From positions 1-44,896 of the forward strand of contig JAFXDE010000014.1 in NCBI GenBank assembly GCA_017516315.1: a DNA stretch of 44,896 bases, read 5' to 3'. Within the stretch, counting starts at the first letter, position 1. Each line of letters opens with the position of its first letter. The notes below the pieces were generated by a model. It searched no databases. It was not told where the DNA came from and saw only the letters and a list, made by a program, of their open reading frames with translations. The position numbers and the translations under genes are program-made. Source of the stretch: Clostridia bacterium. Lineage in GTDB: Bacteria; Bacillota; Clostridia; Oscillospirales; Acutalibacteraceae. Of this stretch, positions 41,829 to 44,896 are shown piece by piece.

Positions 41829-44800
41829 TTATTCTTCTAAAACAGAAATGTTGCTGCTTCCGCAGATATATTTAAGCTCCTCCAAGGTTTCTTCACAAAC
41901 CAAAAGCTTAAATTCCTTACTTTCTCCGTCACTGTCATTATATTTTAAAAGCAGGGATGTCGTTCCGGGAAAAAGCTCTGTAAGAATCCGTATTTTTTCA
42001 CTCTTCAAGCTCTCAGACTTACTGATACGGGCATAAACCCTTTTCTTTCCACTCAAAGCTGTTTTATAGAGATTTTTAGGATTAGGCTCGATGCTTTCAC
42101 AAATAACCGAAGGCTCTCTGTCCTCACGGAGACTGAGTCTGCCTCTTATTAAAACTATATTTCCCGCTTTGAGGTGGTTAATTCTGTCGGCATAAAGCTT
42201 TGAAAAAACTATACATTCTATTGATGCTCCGATGTCCTCTATTTCAATAAAGCACATCGTCGAATTGTTTTTTGTGACCTTTTTTTCTACGCGTGAAATA
42301 ATACCGAAAATTTTAACATTGCTGTTATCTTTATATTTAGCTGAAAAGCCGTCGCTGTTTTCTAAAATATCAGTAACAGCGTTACATTTCAGCTTATGGA
42401 AAATAGCCTCATATTCCTCCATAGGATGCCCCGAAATGTAGAGACCCGTTATTTCCTTTTCGAAAGCTAAAAGCTCATTTTTAGGCATTTCTGCCAGATC
42501 AGGCGCTTTCATTTCGCTTTCAAAGGAAAATCCCGAATCAGCATCAAAAAATCCTATCTGTCCTACGACATTACGGTTTTTATCAGCATCCAGCTCGCCT
42601 ATTATTATCGGCAACATATAAAGCATCTGTCTTCTGTTAAGGTCGAGTCCGTCACAGGCTCCGCATTTGATAAGACTTTCTACGGCTCGACGGTTAAAAT
42701 CCCTGGAATAAACTCTTTTACAGAATGTGTAGAAGGATGTATATTTTCCTCCCTGCTCGCGGTTGTCAATAATAGTTCTGATAAAGCTTCTGCCGAGATT
42801 TTTAATGGCGAGGAGTCCGAAACGGATCTGACCGTTTTTGACTGTAAAGCCCTCAAAGCTGCTGTTAATATTCGGTGCGAGGACTCTTATGCCTATTCTG
42901 GAGCATTCGGCAATGTATCCGGACACCTTAACCGAGGAATCGAGAACACTTGTAAGCGTTGCCGCCATGAGCTCGCAGGGATAATGAGCCTTTAGCCAGG
43001 CTGTCTGATATGACACATACGCGTAAGCTGCTGCGTGAGATTTATTAAAAGCATATTTGGCGAAATTCGACATTTCATCGAAAATATCATTTGCAACCTC
43101 AGCGCTTACACCGTTGGCAAGAGCACCGACACATTCGGTTTCTCCTTTTTCGTTTTTCAGTCCGTTAATGAAGTTCTTTCTTTCCTTTTCCATAACATCA
43201 AGCTTTTTCTTACTCATAGCTCTGCGGACAAGATCGGCTCTGCCGTAGGAATAACCTGCTATCTTACGACAAATCTGCATTACCTGCTCCTGGTAAACCA
43301 TACATCCGTAGGTAACATCGAGAATATCACGGACAAGCTCCGTTTTATAAGCCGTATCCTCGGGATGATGTCTGTTATGGATATAGGTATCAATAGAATC
43401 GGCAGGTCCGGGTCTGTAAAGAGAAATTACAGCGATAAGGTCTTCAAGTGACTCGGGCTTGAGTCTTGTCAGAACACTTCGCATACCTGCGGATTCGTAC
43501 TGGAACACACCGTCGGTTTTACCTTCGGAAAGCATTTCAAAGGTAGCTTTATCGTCAAGAGGAATACTGTCTATGGAAAAATCGGGAACACTTCTTTTCA
43601 CCATCTGAACAGCATCGTTTATAACGGTGAGCGTGCGAAGACCGAGGAAGTCCATTTTCAGAAGTCCAAGCTGTTCCAAAGTAACCATAGTAAACTGCGT
43701 AACAACGCTCTCATCGTTCACTGCAAGAGGTACATAAGAGGAAACCGGGTCTCTGGTTATAACTACGCCTGCCGCGTGAGTTGAAGCGTGACGGGGCATA
43801 CCCTCTACCTTTTTTGAAATATCCAAAAGCTTTTTTACATCTTCATTATTCAGATAAAGATTCCGAAGCTCGTTCGACATTTTTAAGGCTTTGTCAATAG
43901 TTATTTTAAGCTCCTGCGGTATAAGCTTGGCCACCTCATCAACTACAGCATAAGGAAGGCCTAAAACTCGGCCCACATCACGGATTGCCGCCCTGGCAGC
44001 CATAGTACCGAAGGTAACTATCTGTGCAACATGGTCGGCTCCGTATTTCGAAATAACATAATCTATGACCTCCTGCCTTCTGACATAGCAGAAATCAATG
44101 TCAAAGTCAGGCATACTTACTCTTTCGGGATTAAGAAAACGCTCGAAAAGAAGATTGTATTTCAGCGGATCAATACCCGTAATCCCGATACAGTAGGCTG
44201 CAAGAGAGCCGGCGCCCGAGCCACGTCCGGGACCTACGGGAATGCTTTTGCTTTTCGCATACCGTATAAAATCGTGAACAATAAGGAAATAGTCAACATA
44301 TCCCATACGGTTGATAATTTCAAGCTCATAATTCAGTCTGTCAATATATTCCTTTGGAGGATTGTCACCCAAATGCTTATTCAGACCAAAGAAGCACTGA
44401 TTTCTGAAGTATTCGAAATGGTTCATCTGATTCGGAACCTCGAAATGCGGAAGCTTCGTATTGCCGAATTCGAATTCTACATTACACATCTCAGCTATTT
44501 TTTCGGTGATGTCCACAGCTTCCGGGAAATCTGCGAAGGCACTTCTCATTTCCGTCTCGCTTTTTACATAAAATTCATCCGTACTGAATTCCAGACCCGT
44601 CTCCTCACCGAGAACATGGTTTGTCTGGATACAGATTAAAACCTGCTGAACAGATGAATCCTCTTTAGTTAGATAATGAGCATCGTTAGTGGCTACGAGA
44701 GGTATGTCGGTCTCCTTTGAGAGACGGACTAGATCTGGCATAATCTCGAGCTGCTCTCTTAAGCCGTGATTCTGTATTTCAATAAAATATTTACCTTCTC

Positions 44801-44896
44801 CGAACACTTCCTTATACCATAGTGCCGTGCTTTTAGCACCCTCATAGTCACCCTTCATCAGCAGAGAAGGTATTTCACCTGCCAGGCAGGCAGAAA
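41829..44896 (-). CDS. dnaE: DNA polymerase III alpha subunit DnaE (N terminus outside the window)
   Basis: At least 1021 residues of the C-family replicative polymerase. The frame is open through the window end, where SACLAGEIPSLLMKGDYEGA belongs to the end part of the PHP domain. Next come the polymerase core with GRGSGAGSLAAYCIGITGID and the catalytic Asp residues in MPDFDIDF (D251, D253 and D255 from the first Met in the window). The helix-hairpin-helix region and a C-terminal OB fold follow (NVKIFGIISRVEKKVTKN, GNIVLIRGRLSLRED). It lies upstream of pfkA. This is the DnaE type; the PolC-type enzyme of Bacillota is not in the window. No terminator is clear after the stop. Confidence 0.97.
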   Translation of the reverse strand, partial: SACLAGEIPSLLMKGDYEGAKSTALWYKEVFGEGKYFIEIQNHGLREQLEIMPDLVRLSKETDIPLVATNDAHYLTKEDSSVQQVLICIQTNHVLGEETGLEFSTDEFYVKSETEMRSAFADFPEAVDITEKIAEMCNVEFEFGNTKLPHFEVPNQMNHFEYFRNQCFFGLNKHLGDNPPKEYIDRLNYELEIINRMGYVDYFLIVHDFIRYAKSKSIPVGPGRGSGAGSLAAYCIGITGIDPLKYNLLFERFLNPERVSMPDFDIDFCYVRRQEVIDYVISKYGADHVAQIVTFGTMAARAAIRDVGRVLGLPYAVVDEVAKLIPQELKITIDKALKMSNELRNLYLNNEDVKKLLDISKKVEGMPRHASTHAAGVVITRDPVSSYVPLAVNDESVVTQFTMVTLEQLGLLKMDFLGLRTLTVINDAVQMVKRSVPDFSIDSIPLDDKATFEMLSEGKTDGVFQYESAGMRSVLTRLKPESLEDLIAVISLYRPGPADSIDTYIHNRHHPEDTAYKTELVRDILDVTYGCMVYQEQVMQICRKIAGYSYGRADLVRRAMSKKKLDVMEKERKNFINGLKNEKGETECVGALANGVSAEVANDIFDEMSNFAKYAFNKSHAAAYAYVSYQTAWLKAHYPCELMAATLTSVLDSSVKVSGYIAECSRIGIRVLAPNINSSFEGFTVKNGQIRFGLLAIKNLGRSFIRTIIDNREQGGKYTSFYTFCKRVYSRDFNRRAVESLIKCGACDGLDLNRRQMLYMLPIIIGELDADKNRNVVGQIGFFDADSGFSFESEMKAPDLAEMPKNELLAFEKEITGLYISGHPMEEYEAIFHKLKCNAVTDILENSDGFSAKYKDNSNVKIFGIISRVEKKVTKNNSTMCFIEIEDIGASIECIVFSKLYADRINHLKAGNIVLIRGRLSLREDREPSVICESIEPNPKNLYKTALSGKKRVYARISKSESLKSEKIRILTELFPGTTSLLLKYNDSDGESKEFKLLVCEETLEELKYICGSSNISVLEE

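Noticed and set aside
44031-44639. 202-residue open frame on the plus strand
   Set aside because: It lies fully inside dnaE on the opposite strand, has no ribosome-binding site, and shows no family motif.
1-44896. CRISPR arrays, tRNA or rRNA genes
   Set aside because: No regularly spaced repeats of 20-40 bases and no cloverleaf or rRNA-like sequence were seen on reading both strands; a search tool could still find a missed short RNA.

Overview
The window looks like a chromosomal, mostly housekeeping segment from an anaerobic, endospore-forming Bacillota of the class Clostridia, probably near Oscillospiraceae/Ruminococcaceae. The evidence is a complete spoIIIAA-AH operon, SpoIIM, a SpoIVFB-like protease and an alpha/beta small acid-soluble spore protein. 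Gene order is typical of the phylum (xseA-xseB-ispA-dxs-tlyA-nadK-argR-recN and dnaE-pfkA), intergenic DNA is AT-rich, and Shine-Dalgarno sites are strong. The family-level assignment is inference. I found no rRNA, tRNA, CRISPR array, prophage or full-length insertion sequence.

Layout. 1-614: the tail of an unidentified gene, then a gene-poor AT-rich stretch with inverted repeats and a promoter. 615-3148: xerC-type recombinase (+), converging on spoIIM, a TIGR04086-type membrane protein and yajC (all -). 3173-7006: a four-gene minus-strand operon (M23 peptidase, M50 protease, radical SAM protein, DUF2344 protein), a clostridial set linked to sporulation and cell-envelope genes. 7110-8698: a divergent pair of membrane proteins (DUF5058 plus partner) with its own promoter and terminator. 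8743-10035: tyrS. 10049-19563: the recN-argR-nadK-tlyA-dxs-ispA-xseB-xseA-TsaD-like-nusB operon, read from a vegetative-type promoter at 19536-19563. 19564-24340: spoIIIAH back to spoIIIAA. 24420-27426: yfhO (+). 27444-29936: an SGNH/MBOAT pair for surface-polymer O-acylation. 30053-30301: a SASP gene. 30439-32858: a PHP phosphoesterase plus YfcC-type carrier operon (+). 32948-34585: a GPH sugar symporter. 34665-39587: uvrB-uvrA. 39620-39871: a small non-coding element with terminal inverted repeats. 39880-41786: radC and pfkA. 41829-44896: dnaE, cut by the window end.

How the genes work together. The spore genes cover engulfment (SpoIIM), the mother-cell-to-forespore feeding-tube channel (SpoIIIAA-AH), a likely pro-sigma-K-type processing protease (SpoIVFB-like) and spore DNA protection (SASP). 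DNA maintenance is covered by RecN, exonuclease VII, UvrAB, RadC, XerC and DnaE. Dxs and IspA supply the start and middle of isoprenoid synthesis. ArgR, NadK, PfkA and TyrS are core metabolism and translation.

Nothing here is clearly a new defence or mobile system. The most interesting leads are the uncharacterised DUF5058 pair, the MITE-like element upstream of uvrB, a TsaD paralogue that keeps its metal ligands, the radical SAM/DUF2344 pair, and a hairpin that buries the ribosome-binding site downstream of yajC.
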